NCBI RefSeq assembly: GCF_000346465.2
Contig: NC_034010.1
Location: 24,400,570-24,464,569, forward strand
DNA: 64,000 nucleotides
Direction: 5' to 3'
From: Prunus persica
Taxonomy: Eukaryota > Streptophyta > Magnoliopsida > Rosales > Rosaceae
Below, piece after piece: positions 46,927 to 61,200 of the stretch; the stretch's first letter is position 1; each line of letters starts with the position of its first letter. The position numbers and the translations under genes were made by a program. The notes beneath the pieces were generated by a model. It did no database searches, was not told the origin of the DNA, and worked only from the letters and a program-made list of their open reading frames with translations.

Positions 46927-49094
46927 AAATAAGTGTATCTTTAATCATTTGGGGAAGAAAAAAAAAAGGATGAAAATTGAGGTAAAGACAGTCTTAGGAT
47001 AGACTCATATGAGTTATAATTAGCTCCATGCATAAAGTTAATCTGCAATTATAAGTTTTGTCAAGAAAATATATATAATGTCAAAAAGAAAAATGAGAGA
47101 GTGACCCTAGTTTTGCTTTTGTTTAAAGAAGCAACCACAATGAACAAGTATAAAATTCTAGAACCAAAAGTTTTTTTGGTGGGTCTACTAATTTCATGTC
47201 ACATTTACCCTATTTACTGGTTTACTGCTAAGCTTTTTGACTTGAGTAGGGGTGAAGAAGAAAGTCTATGAACTGATTTTACGCATAAAGTTCTGAATTT
47301 TTCATCATGTAAAGTAATTAAAGTTAATAAATTCATCATTGGAGTTTTAGTCTCATATTCTTTAATAATTAGTTACTAAGCTGTCCACTAAACTTTTATA
47401 TATGGACATCTCAACAACCTCACAAAATGGAAAGTTTAGTCTTTTTCTTGATGTAATTGACACAGCTACATTCAAGAAGACTATGTAATATAATTACAAT
47501 AACATGCTAAGATGGCTTGCTACATTTTGTAAGTAAGATTCCTTCCCTTTTAGTCTTGTCTAAGTTCTAAACAGGACATAATTTGAGTATGTAATTATTT
47601 CAAGCGAGAATAGTCTTATAAATAGTGGATGTTATTTATAGTCGTTTGATTGACGAATTTTTTTATTTTTTTTTCTATTAGAGTTTAAGTAACTAATTGA
47701 ATTATTTTGAATAAGTGAAATTTCACATTGAAAATGCACTCTTCAGATAATTAACATAATCTATACAACTCATTCAAAAGAACATTATAAGTAATCACTG
47801 CAATCACTACACAAAACATAGTAATGTATTATAAACAATATCAATATGAAATCCCTCTTGTACATAGAACTTCTCACTACACACTAGGCAAAAACCAAAG
47901 TCCTGCCTTGTCTGTGAAGGTACCAGAGAGACTTTCTTTTCCCATTTTAGTTTTTTATTGCTTTGGGGAAGATTTTGTGAACAGAGTTTTGGTTGACCTG
48001 GTAAAAGGACAGGTGAGGAGGAATCCATTGCCAGACAGAGAAGCACAGCATCGATTTTAGCAACCTTTGGAAGGACTAAGGAATCCATTGATTGGACACC
48101 ATCCACTTGGATGCCTAAACAGCTCAAGTCTTATTTTAAGCAAAAAGACACCGTTCTCTTTTTTCTATGGGCCATGCTCTGCCCTTTCCTTCCTTGCTGT
48201 GGCAGTTATGTTTCTTTCCCAACCAATAAAAATCATATTCTAAAACCTCTTCAAAATCTTAGATTTATTTGCTGGTTTCTTAAAAATGTCTAGATTATTC
48301 ACTCTTGTAACAAAAAAAAAACAAAAATTATTCACTCTACAACTCATCATTTTTTTTTATAGGGTGTCACACCTACGTGGAACTTTGGATAGAGAAGAAT
48401 GATCAAATATTCCCATTTGACCTTCTTGCCCTTGGTTGCTTAAACTCAAATGATATTTATTTGGAAGTTCAATTCATGCATCATAACTTCACAAACCCAC
48501 TTACTCATACCTTCATGTTCCTTTACTTTTTGAAAAATGCTAACGAAACTTGCTCAAAAAAGAGTTCTTACGTGAATCATTCAAGAATTAATATTAAGTT
48601 TGACTTACTGTTTAAGCAAAAAAATGATACATCTCAAATATTAATGAGTTATGAAGAAGAAAATAAAACCATTATTATGCCACAATTACACTGCCAACCA
48701 GCCTACCAAATTTTCATAAATGGAGAACACCACTCAACTGTATGATAATTATGATGACAATGACTGTACAAAGATGTTATTAATTGCATTCAAGATATTG
48801 ACAATTTTCTTTAATCAAACCCAGAAACCACAACATTTAGAAGGTATTTACCAACAAAAATGACAATTAGAGGGGTACTTAGCCTCTTTGGAAAGATTAA
48901 TATACATTTTATATTTATAAAAACTGCAAAATGCAGCACCATGTACTTATGCATAATGCATGCATTCAGAAAGCATACCATTTAGAAAGAAATAAAATAA
49001 AATTATAAGCAAGAGAATGAATATAGAACTATTTATATTTCAACAAATAAGATGAAGGGGTAAAATTGGAATTGCACAACCAAACTCTGAATCG

Positions 49095-49102
49095 TATATA
49101 TA
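49095..49102 (+). promoter_or_regulatory. TATA box of the EDR2-like gene
   Basis: TATATATA lies ~340 bp before the start codon. I saw no ATG between the expected transcription start (~49130) and the ATG at 49442, which supports both this promoter and that start codon. The leader is rich in GAAA. Confidence 0.55.
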
Positions 49103-49441
49103 CGCCAAAATCAGTTCTTTCAAAACCGGGAACAGAAAACAGAGAAAGAAATACAGAAAGAAAGAAAGGGAGAAAGAAAAAAGAGAAGAGCATTGCTCTG
49201 ATATTCCAGCCCTGAAATTTCTGTAATTGATTCTCTGATTCCCCTAGGTGGGATCAGAGGATCATCTTTCCTGCCCCAATCCACAATTTTAACAAATTGG
49301 CATCTTTTTTTGGTTCATCTAGCATAACAACAATTTTGAATAAGAAAAAAAAAACTAAAACAATCATCGTTGATAAGCTAAAGACTCTCCGAAATAGTGC
49401 TTGGGAAATCAGAAAGTTGGTGTGCTGTGATCTTTTCTCAA

Positions 49442-52400
49442 ATGGGTATCTCACAGAATGATGGTACAATGGAGGGTTGGCTTTATATCATTGGGTCCAA
49501 TCGGCTTGGGTTGCAATACTCACGCAAAAGGTACTTTATTCTTAAGGATAATTGCCTGAGGAGCTTCAAAGCCAAACCTTCTTCTGACTCGGAGGTACTT
49601 TGCATTCATCTTTCATCTCAGTTCTCTCTCTCTCTCTCTCTCTCATCGTATGCATTGCATTCCCGGCTTGTTTCTTAGAATTCCTACGCTTGTGTGAAAC
49701 CCCATGTTGCAGAATCTGGAATTGGGTTTTGGTTTTGATTTTTTTTGTTTTTTGTTTATGCAGATACCATATATGCTTTGATTTGATTTTTTTCATATGA
49801 AAACCATGTATGTAAACGTGTATTGTGTTCTGAAAGCTTTGTTTTTGTTCAATTTTAATTGGACTAATGGATTTATTTCATATTTGCTTTTATGGTTGGT
49901 ATAAAACTATGCTTGCTATACTGGATTGATGCATATTAATTTCTGGATGGCATCTTAACCTCCCATTTACTTGTGCTATCAACTACGTCCAGATGCTTTT
50001 CATAATTCTTGAATTTTCAGTATGGATTTTGTTGTTGATGATAGTGCACAAATCAGTAAGAAATGCTCAGTGGAAACTTTTGCCTTGTCAGGAACCAGTT
50101 AGAAGTGCAGTAATAGACAGCTGCATTCGGGTCACAGATAATGGCAAGGCAAGCATTCATAGAAAGGTATGGACCTTGGAAACCCTATGTTTTTCAGAAA
50201 TTTTGGAGCAATTTTGTTGGCATGCGAGAGATACATTTTTTTAGTATGTATGTTTGTAACGATTTTTCCAACATACAGGGGTTCTTTATTTTCACGCTCT
50301 ACAATACTTCCAATCACAATGATCAGCTCAAGGTGGGGTGCATTTCAAGTTATACATCATTACGTAGATTTTGCAATATATTGATACATAGTTGAAATTA
50401 AACTTTTTATAGTTGGGAGCAAGTAGTCCAGAAGAAGCAGCAAAATGGATGCGTTCATTGAAGGATGCTGCATTAAAGGTTTCAGGCTGCTAAATCACAA
50501 CCTATGAGTATAGCAGTTTTCATTTATGATATAACCTTATGTTTTATATATTTCAGGAGTGCCCGGATACAGCAAATGGTTTTGTGGCTTGTTCCAAGAG
50601 CAGATGGCCATCTTTTATGTATGTATCAGTTGCACCTTGTACACATCCAGTCTCCTAGTTAATAATTTATATGCTTGTATATTTTCATTGTGTAACTATT
50701 GTGCATGCCTGTGTTGGTATATATTTTTTCAGGTTTTAAGATCTTGATTTTAAAAGCTATATTTAAAACCTGCATATAGGACAATAGAAGCATAAATGCT
50801 GTTGTTTTATTTTCTGGCAACATCTGATGCTCTTATTCTTATTCCCATCTGCAAACCTGAACTATATTCTGTTATAGACCGATACAATTACTGAGCATTT
50901 GAATGTGTCACATATCTTGTAGGACACCCTAAATGCTTTACTGAAGAAAAAAAAAATCTTGATCATCTGATAAAATTGATGTTGCATGTAGTAGTGAGTA
51001 CAATTAACATACTCTTCCTTTAGATTTGAAAAGCTAAAATTGATGTTGAACTTATTTTTTTTAGTTAGGTTGAAACTACATATCATTTTCCAAATCTACT
51101 GTTGCCCTTGTTTTATTTATAGTTTTTATGTTTCGGCAGACGGGGTGGTTCCAGGAGGGCAGAAAGTAAAATCTCTGTTGATTGGACTTTGGGCTCATTG
51201 ACGCACACAGAATCAATGACATCTGATGTTATTGCTCCCTCACCATGGAAAATTTTCGGTTGTCAGAATGGTAAGACATTTTAAGTTTCTTATCTGCATT
51301 TCAAGAGATTGAATGCCTATATATCAAAAGAATCATTTATTATGCAGGATTACGGCTTTTTAAAGAAGCAAAAGATTGGGATTCCCGTGGAAGGGTGAAG
51401 TTCTCTTTTGATACATGAATTCTTGATTGTTGTACTTTGTTCTCTTCTTTTCTTAGCTGAATGACACTTATAATCTCAGCATTGGGACGACCATCCGGCT
51501 ATAATGGCTATAGGATTGGTTGATGGAACTTCAGAGGCCATTTTCCGGACTCTTTTATCGCTTGGTCCCTCAAGATCAGAGTAAGATCACTGACATGTTA
51601 TGTCAACCTTTTTAGAAAATGGAGCCTTTGATGCTATTAGAAGCTATAGTAGCCATGGCCTCATTGTATTGGTTCAAGTAATGGTAAGAGTATTTGGGTG
51701 TGGATATAGGAATAGTAGGGGACGGTATGCAAAAGACAAATGCTTTTGTGCAAGAACATGTTTTTGCACTGCCATTTTCACTTGGAAAAAAAAAAAAAAA
51801 AATCTCCTTGTGCTTTATACACTACAAGATTCACTATCAGTGCTGAATCCTCGATGCAATTGCTTTCTTTGAAAAGAAAAATATTATATTTTTTTCCTAA
51901 TAATGAATTGTTCTCATTCCAGAGGTTGAATTACCAAGTGTCTTGCAGATGGGACTTCTGTTTCTACCGTGGTAGCGTGGTTGAGCACCTTGATGGTCAT
52001 ACAGATATTGTTCACCAGAAGTTATACAGTGATTGGCTACCTTGGTTAGATTTGGAACCTCATTTCTTTTTTAAACAAAGTAAAAATAAATATACTGTTT
52101 TTTGAGACGTCGTGGTTTCCAGGGGGATGCAACGAAGAGATCTACTGGTGCGTCGCTATTGGAGAAGAGAGGATGATGGCACATATGGTATAAATTCAGC
52201 AGAAAATTTAAATCATAGTTAAAGCTGTGGAGCCATTATTAGCTGACCCTAACTTTCTTTATTTGATTTTGTCACAGTAATTCTATACCATTCTGTGTCT
52301 CACAAGAAATGTCCACCAAAAAGAGGCTATGTCCGTGCTTGCCTTAAAAGTAATGTACGCTTTGAGCTGGATATTACTGATTGACTTACATTTATGGCTT

Positions 52401-55213
52401 GATATCTATTTAGCAGTGAATCATCTATTTTCCTGCTCATTAACTATTTTCCACTGCCAAAAAAATGTGTCCGCGCAGCATACATTTTTGTTCCTCTGTT
52501 CTTTCCTTCATCTGCAGCTCAAATGTACTTAGGGAGATGGGTGGGATTTGGGTTTACTTTTCATCCTAAGTAAGTTCTATATGAATATTATTTCTGTAAA
52601 CATGCAGGTGGAGGATATGTAATAACTCCTGTGAACCAAGGGAAACAATCTCTTGTGAGACACATGCTTGCTATTGACTGGAAATTCTGGAAATTATATC
52701 TGCGTCCATCATCTGCAAGATCCATTACCATCCGTATGCTTGAGAGAGTTGCTGGTATCTTTCCATTACTAGCTTAGGATTGCAATTTTTTATCCTTATT
52801 ATTTTTAAATTCTTGTTCATACAACCTTCATTGTTTTTGTAATTTGCAGCATTACGAGAGCTGTTTGGAGCCAAAACTGGAAATTGTTCCTCTGAATTCT
52901 CATCGGGAGACTTGACACGAGATATCAGGTTATCTCAAAGTGGAAAGAACAATATTAAGACTGAAGTTCAGCACCCCGGAGAAGTCAGAAAGATAGAGGA
53001 CGGTCTTCTCGTGGAAGATGAGGTTGAAAAACCAGAAGGTCGTGCAAGTTTAAAGGGGCTGCATGACGCTGCAGACGAGTTCTTTGATGTTCCTGAACCA
53101 ACAGAATATGACCAATTTGAGAATGAGTGGCCTGCAGACTTGAGCATGGAACAGCACTCCACGGTACTTTACTAATCACTAGACTGAAACCTTAGATAAC
53201 AGAAATAGTTTAACCAAATGTTCAGACTCAATGTTTGCTCCAATTGCTCCTGTCATGTTTTATATTCTGGCGTGCACATTGTGTGCCATTTTGTCCAAGG
53301 AAATGATCTTTTAACTTTGTTATCTATGTTTTGTATTTAAAAGTGAATTATTATTTGTTGACTACGGTCTCAACACTTTGCAGAATATACAACATCCCAA
53401 ACTATCATCAGCCGCAGTTCTCGTGAAAAAATTGCATGAACTTAGAGGTCAGTTTATTTCATAAGCATAAGTTGCTCTGGATGGATATATTTAGGTGTTT
53501 CCATCAGTTTTATTTTCACTAAGATTGGCCTAAAATTTCCTCACACCACAGTTCAGAAAAAGGGTTATATGGACTTACAAGAGGTGTCTAGGGAAGAAAA
53601 CATATCATGCTCCTACGGGGCAACTCTTCAAAAGGACCCAAGTTGTGCTTTACCTTGCAGCTGGGGATCAGCCGATCCTTCTTCGTTTTTGATACGTGGG
53701 CCAAGTTACTTACAAGATCGTCAGAAGGTAATCGTTTGTTTTTCAGCCCCTCCTAATATTGAGAAGAAACCAAAGAATCTAAAATACAAGACGATTCCTT
53801 GAAAGTTCTAGATTATGAGTAGTAGACTTGCATAGGAACTGTAATAATTCAATTATAAAACACCAACCAAATTTCATATAGCATGTTTTGACTGCAAACC
53901 TGCTTTACTCTTGTAGATTGGTTTACTAATGCTCCTCCTTTACATGGCTTAAATAGTATTAAAGAGTTTTATGATGGTCTTGTTAAATGATGTATTGAGC
54001 ATCTCACCATTTTTCTGTTTTGAAAATGAATTTGGTGTTTGCTTTCTCTAATTTATGAACTGAGTCATAATCTTTGTACCAGATCAAGGCAAAAAACACC
54101 TTGATGCAACTGGTTGGTGTAGATTGGCTAAGATCTGACAAACGAGAAGATGATCTAGGCAGCCGTTATGGTGGTATTGTTCAGGTTTGAACTCTCATTT
54201 CTTCTTGTATTTTTTATGTTGTTATAAATGAACTATTGGACAATCTGATTCCACGTACGTACATATATATGTTTCAAAAAAGAAATTTTAATTATACAAT
54301 CTATTGGATGGATGCATGCAGAAATATGCAGAACGAGGTGGATCAGAATTTTTCTTCATTGTAAACATTCAAGTAAGTTTGATATGGGGTATATCATAAC
54401 GTAATATCATTATTATCATCATCAAGAAGCAGATTACTGAGTATACAATACGCTTGATCAGGTCCCCGGAACAACCATGTACACTTTGGCATTCTACTAC
54501 ATGCTGAAAACTCCTTTGGAGGAAAATCCTTTACTACATAACTTTGTCAATGGAGATGATTCCTATAGGAATTCGAGATTTAAGCTAATACCATACATTT
54601 CTAAGGTCAGTACCAAATTAGCTCAAGAAACAGATACTCGTATAATACATACGTCTTTCGTATTTTTACCGATTACATTGCTGGGGCTTTTTTCTTAGGG
54701 ATCATGGATAGTCAAGCAGAGTGTTGGGAAGAAAGCATGCTTGGTAGGTCAAGCACTTGAAGTACATTATTTTCGTGGGAAGAACTATCTTGAGGTAAGT
54801 TACCAAATCCTTTATCATGTTATGAAGTGAGAGTTACAAATGCTAATCATGTTTGGCAGTTTTGGTTCAAGGCCTGATCATGGTATTATATCTAACCTAT
54901 GAATTTTCTGATATCAGCTTGGGATCGACGTCGGGTCTTCAACCGTTGCCAGGGGGGTGGTGAATCTTGTTCTTGGTTACCTCAACAATTTGGTCATAGA
55001 AATGGCATTTTTGATACAGGTAAACAACCAATCATGCCACAAACTACATGTAAAAAAATTTCAAGTTGAAAAGATGACACGTAATTTGAAGATATGCTAA
55101 CATTAGAAAATCTTTTGCAGGCCAACACAGAAGAGGAACTTCCAGAAGTCCTTCTTGGAACATGTAGAATCAACCATTTGGATGCATCCAAATCAGTCCT
55201 GGTAAAACCATGA
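49442..55213 (+). CDS. EDR2: EDR2-like protein (PH - START - DUF1336)
   Basis: Twenty-one coding exons give 736 aa: 49442-49594, 50092-50166, 50279-50332, 50413-50478, 50557-50618, 51140-51270, 51348-51394, 51480-51580, 51949-52044, 52123-52187, 52278-52349, 52608-52754, 52850-53163, 53384-53447, 53552-53727, 54083-54184, 54322-54372, 54462-54605, 54699-54794, 54918-55019, 55121-55213. The PH domain is at ~9-115, the START lipid-binding domain at ~175-385, a poorly conserved acidic linker at ~370-460, and DUF1336 (EDR2 C-terminal) at ~500-730. Arabidopsis EDR2 (718 aa) binds phosphatidylinositol 4-phosphate, sits at endomembranes and restrains salicylate-dependent defence and cell death against powdery mildew. 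The sequence supports the family; whether this is the EDR2 or EDR2L orthologue needs a tree. All frames join without a stop. Exon 2 of the PH domain lies 497 bp into the gene, beyond a CT microsatellite. Confidence 0.94.
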
Positions 55214-58200
55214 TTTTCACCCAGAAAATCTCAAGTATCATCAGGCAGATGGCCAAAAAATATCAACTCCCAGCAAGGAACAAAATTGATGTAAAGAGAG
55301 ATGCACCATGTTCTTGAAAAATCTGAGTGGTCATTTTTCCATCCAATCAATGATATATTTTTTTTTTTCCTGTGATTGGATTATTTGTAGGATTATACAT
55401 AATATCATAACATAAATCAGACCAAAAAGAAAAAATAAAAAAAATTTGTTTTATGATACATACATCATACATGTGTTGAAGATCATTATAAAATGGAGCT
55501 CAAACTGAGCCCAGCCCAAAATTAAAAATTAGCTTTATAAACAAAATTAAAATTAGAAACTTAGTTGTCATGTTTCAAAATTGAACATGTAAATGCTGCC
55601 ATCAGAAAGTCTACATTGCCTCTAAATTATCTGTTTTTAATACTCTTCTTGTCAAGACCATCATCGTCGTCTTTCACACCACTCTCTATCAATGTAGCCA
55701 CAAAGTATTGCATTTTGCTCATGCAAACTCGTGATCGTTCATTATATTACGACACCCTGCATGCATAGCTCATTGTGTTTAATGTGACCGGTTCGTCGCT
55801 TTCTTTTTTCAATGTATCACTAAATTAAGAATTAGTTACTCTTAATTCTGCTAAAACATGTTAAAATTGGGCTTTATTATGGACCTGCCTACGTTTTTGT
55901 TCTTCTTGTTGTATGAGCATTTCACTGTCATAGCCTTACCTAACTGGAACAGCTTGCAAAATGGGGCTGGGCTTTCCTAAAATGATTAGATTAGAGATGA
56001 GAGTTACTAACTAATACAACTTTAATCCAACACGAAATTAGCAAGCTATAGCTGATTATTGCGTAACACATATCCATAATCCCACAAAGTCTTTTATCTA
56101 TTTTGTTGCTTATTATTGAGTTAATATAATTACTTGTCAATTCCGACATGACTCGATAAATAAATAAGTCCGAATTAGTATCATATTATTCAGCTCGATT
56201 ATTCACACCAGTCGGATTATTAGGATGAAATTGTACCGGGAACAAGATGGCATGATTGCAAGGACCTGTCACTTCACACCAAACTGAAGTTTGTAATGTC
56301 CAAAATAAATCTTTGAATCAATCATACAAACAATACAATCTCACCAAAGCTCAAACTGAGGTTGAGTTAAGCAAAACCCTAGAAATACAATGGTATATAG
56401 ACAAGTTCTGCCGACAGGTTTTTCTCAGTCTCCACAGCCAACACAAAGAGAGAAAGAAAGCCAAACAAATACGTTTGTGCAAATTTTTGATGTCTTTGTC
56501 ACACACACAAACCCTACTTACATGGCAATGAAATATTAATACGAATAAAATTAAAATTTAAAAAAAAAGTACGGTTTTAAAAATGTCTTACAAAAATATT
56601 TTAAAAAAATAATTGAAGAATTGCCATTAATTTGTGGGGAACCATGCTTTTAACAAATCTGATAGAGCGATAGCTACACTGCTCCCTCACCCATGAACAC
56701 TCGACAAAGTAGCCACAATGCCTTCAAAGATCCAGGAGTGGCTTGCCACTTCATTTTTTACACTGAAAATAATTGGAAAAATGACCGAAGTACCCTTGCA
56801 TTTGATAAATTGAAGGAAAAAAAAGAATAAATTTGGAAACGTTGTCCCCACGTTGTGTCATCTGATTGAGGCACCCACGTGGCACGTGGCCACAATCAAA
56901 GGCTGAAGTATTTGGCTTTTTATTCTTTAAAAAACATTTGTGGGTGTTTTTTCTTACTTAATTAATTAGGTGTTAATTTAATTTTGGTTTTGCCTCTCAC
57001 ATCACATGTAAGCATCGCTTTCACGTACCTGTTCCCGGCGCTTATAACGCTCACTGCAATAGTCCAACAGTGCAATATGCTTTTAAATAAATAATTTTCC
57101 ACATCACTATCATGAAAACATTTACATTAAATAGAGATAGCACTGTTTTGCTATTCTCGATCAATCAAAGTATGTCATGTGTGATAATTTTTTCTTGTGA
57201 TAAACTATGATTGACCGGAAATAACAAAACAGTGATGTCCCTGTTTATACCAATTTTTCTATCACTATCACTCCATCACAATATCAATTTCTAATATATA
57301 TACTCTCTTTTTTCTTTGGATAAAACAAAATAATTTATTCTAATTCTCAGAATATTTAGTAGCCATATAAGCTACTGGAGCACGACCACCACCTCCACAT
57401 GTGGCTGATTATAATTATAATTTTTCTTTTTCTTTTTCTTTGGGTCAAAACATTATTCTGGTTCGGAATTTGCCAAATTCCAGCTGCCACATATGAATAT
57501 GAATACATGAATTTATGCAAGGTGTTGCATGACAGCATGTTCCATTAGCTGAATTATTGAGGTGTTATTTTATTAAATTAAAGTTGGGTAAATAATAATC
57601 TGATAACGTGTATTTTGTTTATATATAATGTGACAAAAACGGGCATAAGTTTGCGACGACTGTGCCATATAATCTGACAAAAATGTGGTTTTCTTGTTCA
57701 AATGTTGATGATCATCCATGTTACTTATTATGTCAAGTGATGAGAGGAAGCCCCAACACCAACACCACTCCATTCTTCGTAGTTTAAGGTTTCTTTGTCT
57801 TCGTTCATCAATACATTTAAATTTACACAAAGACCAGGAGGCCATATGTATGCGTTTAACCAATCTCATATAGTTATGTAAAATTTTATTGTATTTTAAA
57901 GTAGTTATCGACGCTTTTATTATCACGATCGCTTCAGTCCTATATATATATATATATATCCGTACTTATTATCAGACTAAATAACCCTTGACATATCAAA
58001 GAACATATTACTAATAATACTCCGACACTCATCCAATTTGTTTATCAAGTTTTCCCCACTTTAACATGACGTTATTATCTCATTTACTTTTACTACTAAA
58101 TAAGATTATTATAAAAAAAAGATACGGGGATGAAATTGTCAATGTAAAATTTGGTACCAAAAAAAAACAACTGAAAACCGTTAGAGATACGGAGTTGTCA

Positions 58201-61200
58201 CGAGAGTCAAAAATAAACGCACCGACACGTTTAGGATCCCCGTGCATAGGCTTTCTGGCCCAGTAACCTTCCGTAGCCGGTAAACAACCCATTTTGTCAG
58301 ACACTTGCCACCTCCAACTCCCGGTTACCCCATCTCTCCGCTACTGTCGGCACCGACACGCCATATTCATTCCCGGTCATTTTACATTTTTCTTTTTATT
58401 CTTTTTCTCCTTTCGAATTTTCTTTTGTTTTGTTTAGGAAACATATCCGGATGGTACAATGTGCTTTCTTTTCCGCTGTTTACTGTTGTACGTCTTACGC
58501 TAGATGAGGTGGCACTTATTGGGATTGTCGCTAAGCGAAGTATCAGTAACTGAGTCTGAGCGTGTTTTTTTGGGGGTGAGTGGTTGTGTGTGGTGCGGTG
58601 TAGGGTAATACCGTGGGGGTTGTTACTAATAAATGCATTGATTAGTGGGGAGTGGGGGACCATGAACCCATTTGTTCCTCACGTGACTTACAGCCAACCA
58701 AAATGGACATCTACTTTTTGTTTTTGATTTGGGCCATAGGATGGATGACCCAATTCGGATGCAATAAGATGAAAATATTGTCTCGATTAACTGACCTAAC
58801 TCACATTTACGACTAATAAGTTTTTTTAAAATTAAAGACGGAAATGTTCTTATCATCTATATCTTAAATCTTGTTCCTTCAAGAGGAGTACAACTCAAAC
58901 ATGCATGTTCTAAGGCATAGAGTGAATAACAACAAGTATTACCAAAGATGCATATTATTTAACAATTGGATCATAGCGCACATCATTAATCATTAATCTC
59001 ATTTAATTTCTCTTATTTTTAAAGAAGAGAAGATCTTACATAAATAATGAGATACGATGATATCTTTTGAGAAACCAACTGTTTTCTATTTGACCGTCTT
59101 ATATGTACAATTGTTGAAATTGAATTGAGTTTATAATTTGTCGACCCACGGATACTAAGTGATTTATCTAATTCGTAATTTCGACAAATAATGATGCATT
59201 CTATGAACCATATATATCACATATTAGTTGGTATATGCAATAATTTTCATGAAGAATGTGGAAACATATTGCACATGGTTAGAGACTTGTTGCCATTCAA
59301 ACAAACACCATTTCTTTATTGAACTTCTTGAATAACAAATCAAACAATGCCCAAGTTGGGTAATCTTCAAAAAAAAAGAAAAAGAAAAAGGGCCAGGGGG
59401 TGGGTGTGGGTGTGCAGAGAACATTGTTTAGAACCGACGGTATTTGAAGTGAATAGAATAATTCTCCAATATTATGCACTGATTTTTGGACTAAAAACAC
59501 TCCCACACAAGCATGCTATGGCCCACAAAAGTCCCTCATCACATTTAGTCGCCAACTATATATTGTACGGCTGTGATGAAGGCCCCACAAAGCTTGGTGC
59601 TCGTGGCCCCACCGCCCATAAAAAATATCTCTCCGTCACGACTGGAAGGTGTAAATAAAGAAAGAAATCCAACGGGACGACGAAGCTTTCGTCTGAGAAA
59701 AGTTAGAGCGTGAAACGTGGCACGCAATGATAAGTCCAAGTAGACCAAAGCAGTGAGTGTAAGCAAGGAAAGACGAATCCCGAGACAGAGTCACGTGACC
59801 CTACCCCACCTCTCGTGCTCTCTCCCCTTTAGCACTTGCCATCGCCAAGCTGGCAGTGAGCGGTTGATTCGCTGTGTGGGCTCCACCTTATGCAGTCAAT
59901 CCACGGAGGCCACGTCATCTACGCGTTGACGGTGGATCGTGAAGGCGGGCCCCGCTCTAACATGGGGTCTTTTACATACTCGCACGCACGTTGCATATGA
60001 CATTTTAGACATTATGACTTCCCCCCGCCTGTCGCGCCGGGTACCGCCACGTCAGTGTGTGATGTCGATTTACGTGAATGCCCGTGTATCAGCAAGGCGA
60101 AGATGGAGAAGGGATGGGTAAATTTGTCTTTGGAAAATTGGAAGGTTACGCGGTCTTTTCTACTAATCAACTCCATGGATACATGACAACTAACATTTAG
60201 CATAAAAAAACGTGTTTTGTTGGCGCGTAATGTGCACCTTCTGGAAGAAAAATGTTATACTTCTGAGTACGACTTGCCCTTGTTAGAGACAGTGAATGAC
60301 CAACTACACAGTGAATTAATTATTTTTTAATTAAACCGATTTCATGACATAATTAAAAAGAAATTATGTTATGTGCCCCACGAATCGGTTCGACCTTAAT
60401 AAAGAATACGCGAGGTGCTTACCAAATAACATAGAGTCTCGTTTTGTGTCTACCATAGTCGGATTCAATGTATTTGAAGTAATTTGTAAGGATTACTGAT
60501 TGAGAAATAAATAAAACTGAAGATGTATAAGAATCAAAACTAAGCGCCCTTTTATTGTGGGATTTGTTGCTAATCAAAGCTACAATGACTTGAGTTTATT
60601 ATGATATGCATTAAGCTATTCGTGGCATTAAAAAAATTGCATTGTGCATGGTGACCTAGTCGCCCTATCTAGTAGTAGCATATTGGGGATGCAATGCCAT
60701 GTGCACTTTCCCTCAGCATTTTTCTTACCGACACATTGTCGATTGCAGAGAGAGCAACTGATAAGAGTGTGATTTGCTTATATTTTATGATAATACAGCG
60801 ACAGATGATGATAGATTCATGGTGCAATTTAATTTGATGTTATCTAGATCAGTAATCTCGACACGGAGAGATAGAGATGTTACTTCCACTAATTGGTCGA
60901 CCCAACGACGTCGTGCTGGGGATTAAATGGCTACAAAGTGCATAATTAATGGGGTACTAATCTATCGCCATTTGCATGCACGTTGCCTTAAGTTATATAT
61001 GCATAATGCATGCATTTCGTCGGTGCTTCTATTATTTATACCATAATTTTAAAAGTTGCTTTTAGTTTTAGTATTTTGCACACACTATGTTTAGGTATTT
61101 ATATGCACATAAATTCTTATATGTGGACATCTTGACGTTATTATTGTGCAGTTGTCATATATTTTATCTATTATCTCTCTCTATTTTTCTCCTTATTTAC

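Larger units (their letters stand above)
43420..49441. other. transposon-rich, gene-free region between OST1 and the EDR2-like gene
   Basis: OST1 3' UTR at the start. No supported gene follows; the frames at 44.4, 47.9 and 48.4 kb lack recognisable domains. It holds the inserted element at 44938-45193, the nested LTRs at 45353-46810 and an AT dinucleotide run at 46904-46926. The last ~340 bp are promoter and leader of the EDR2-like gene. Confidence 0.6.

Noticed and set aside
47807..48127. 106-codon minus-strand frame and overlapping plus-strand frame.
   Set aside because: No recognisable domain; a small internal repeat (CAATGGATTCCT twice on the minus strand) suggests repeat debris rather than a gene.
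48377..48745. 122-codon plus-strand frame.
   Set aside because: Starts with a non-conserved sequence, has no known motif and has no promoter or splice context.
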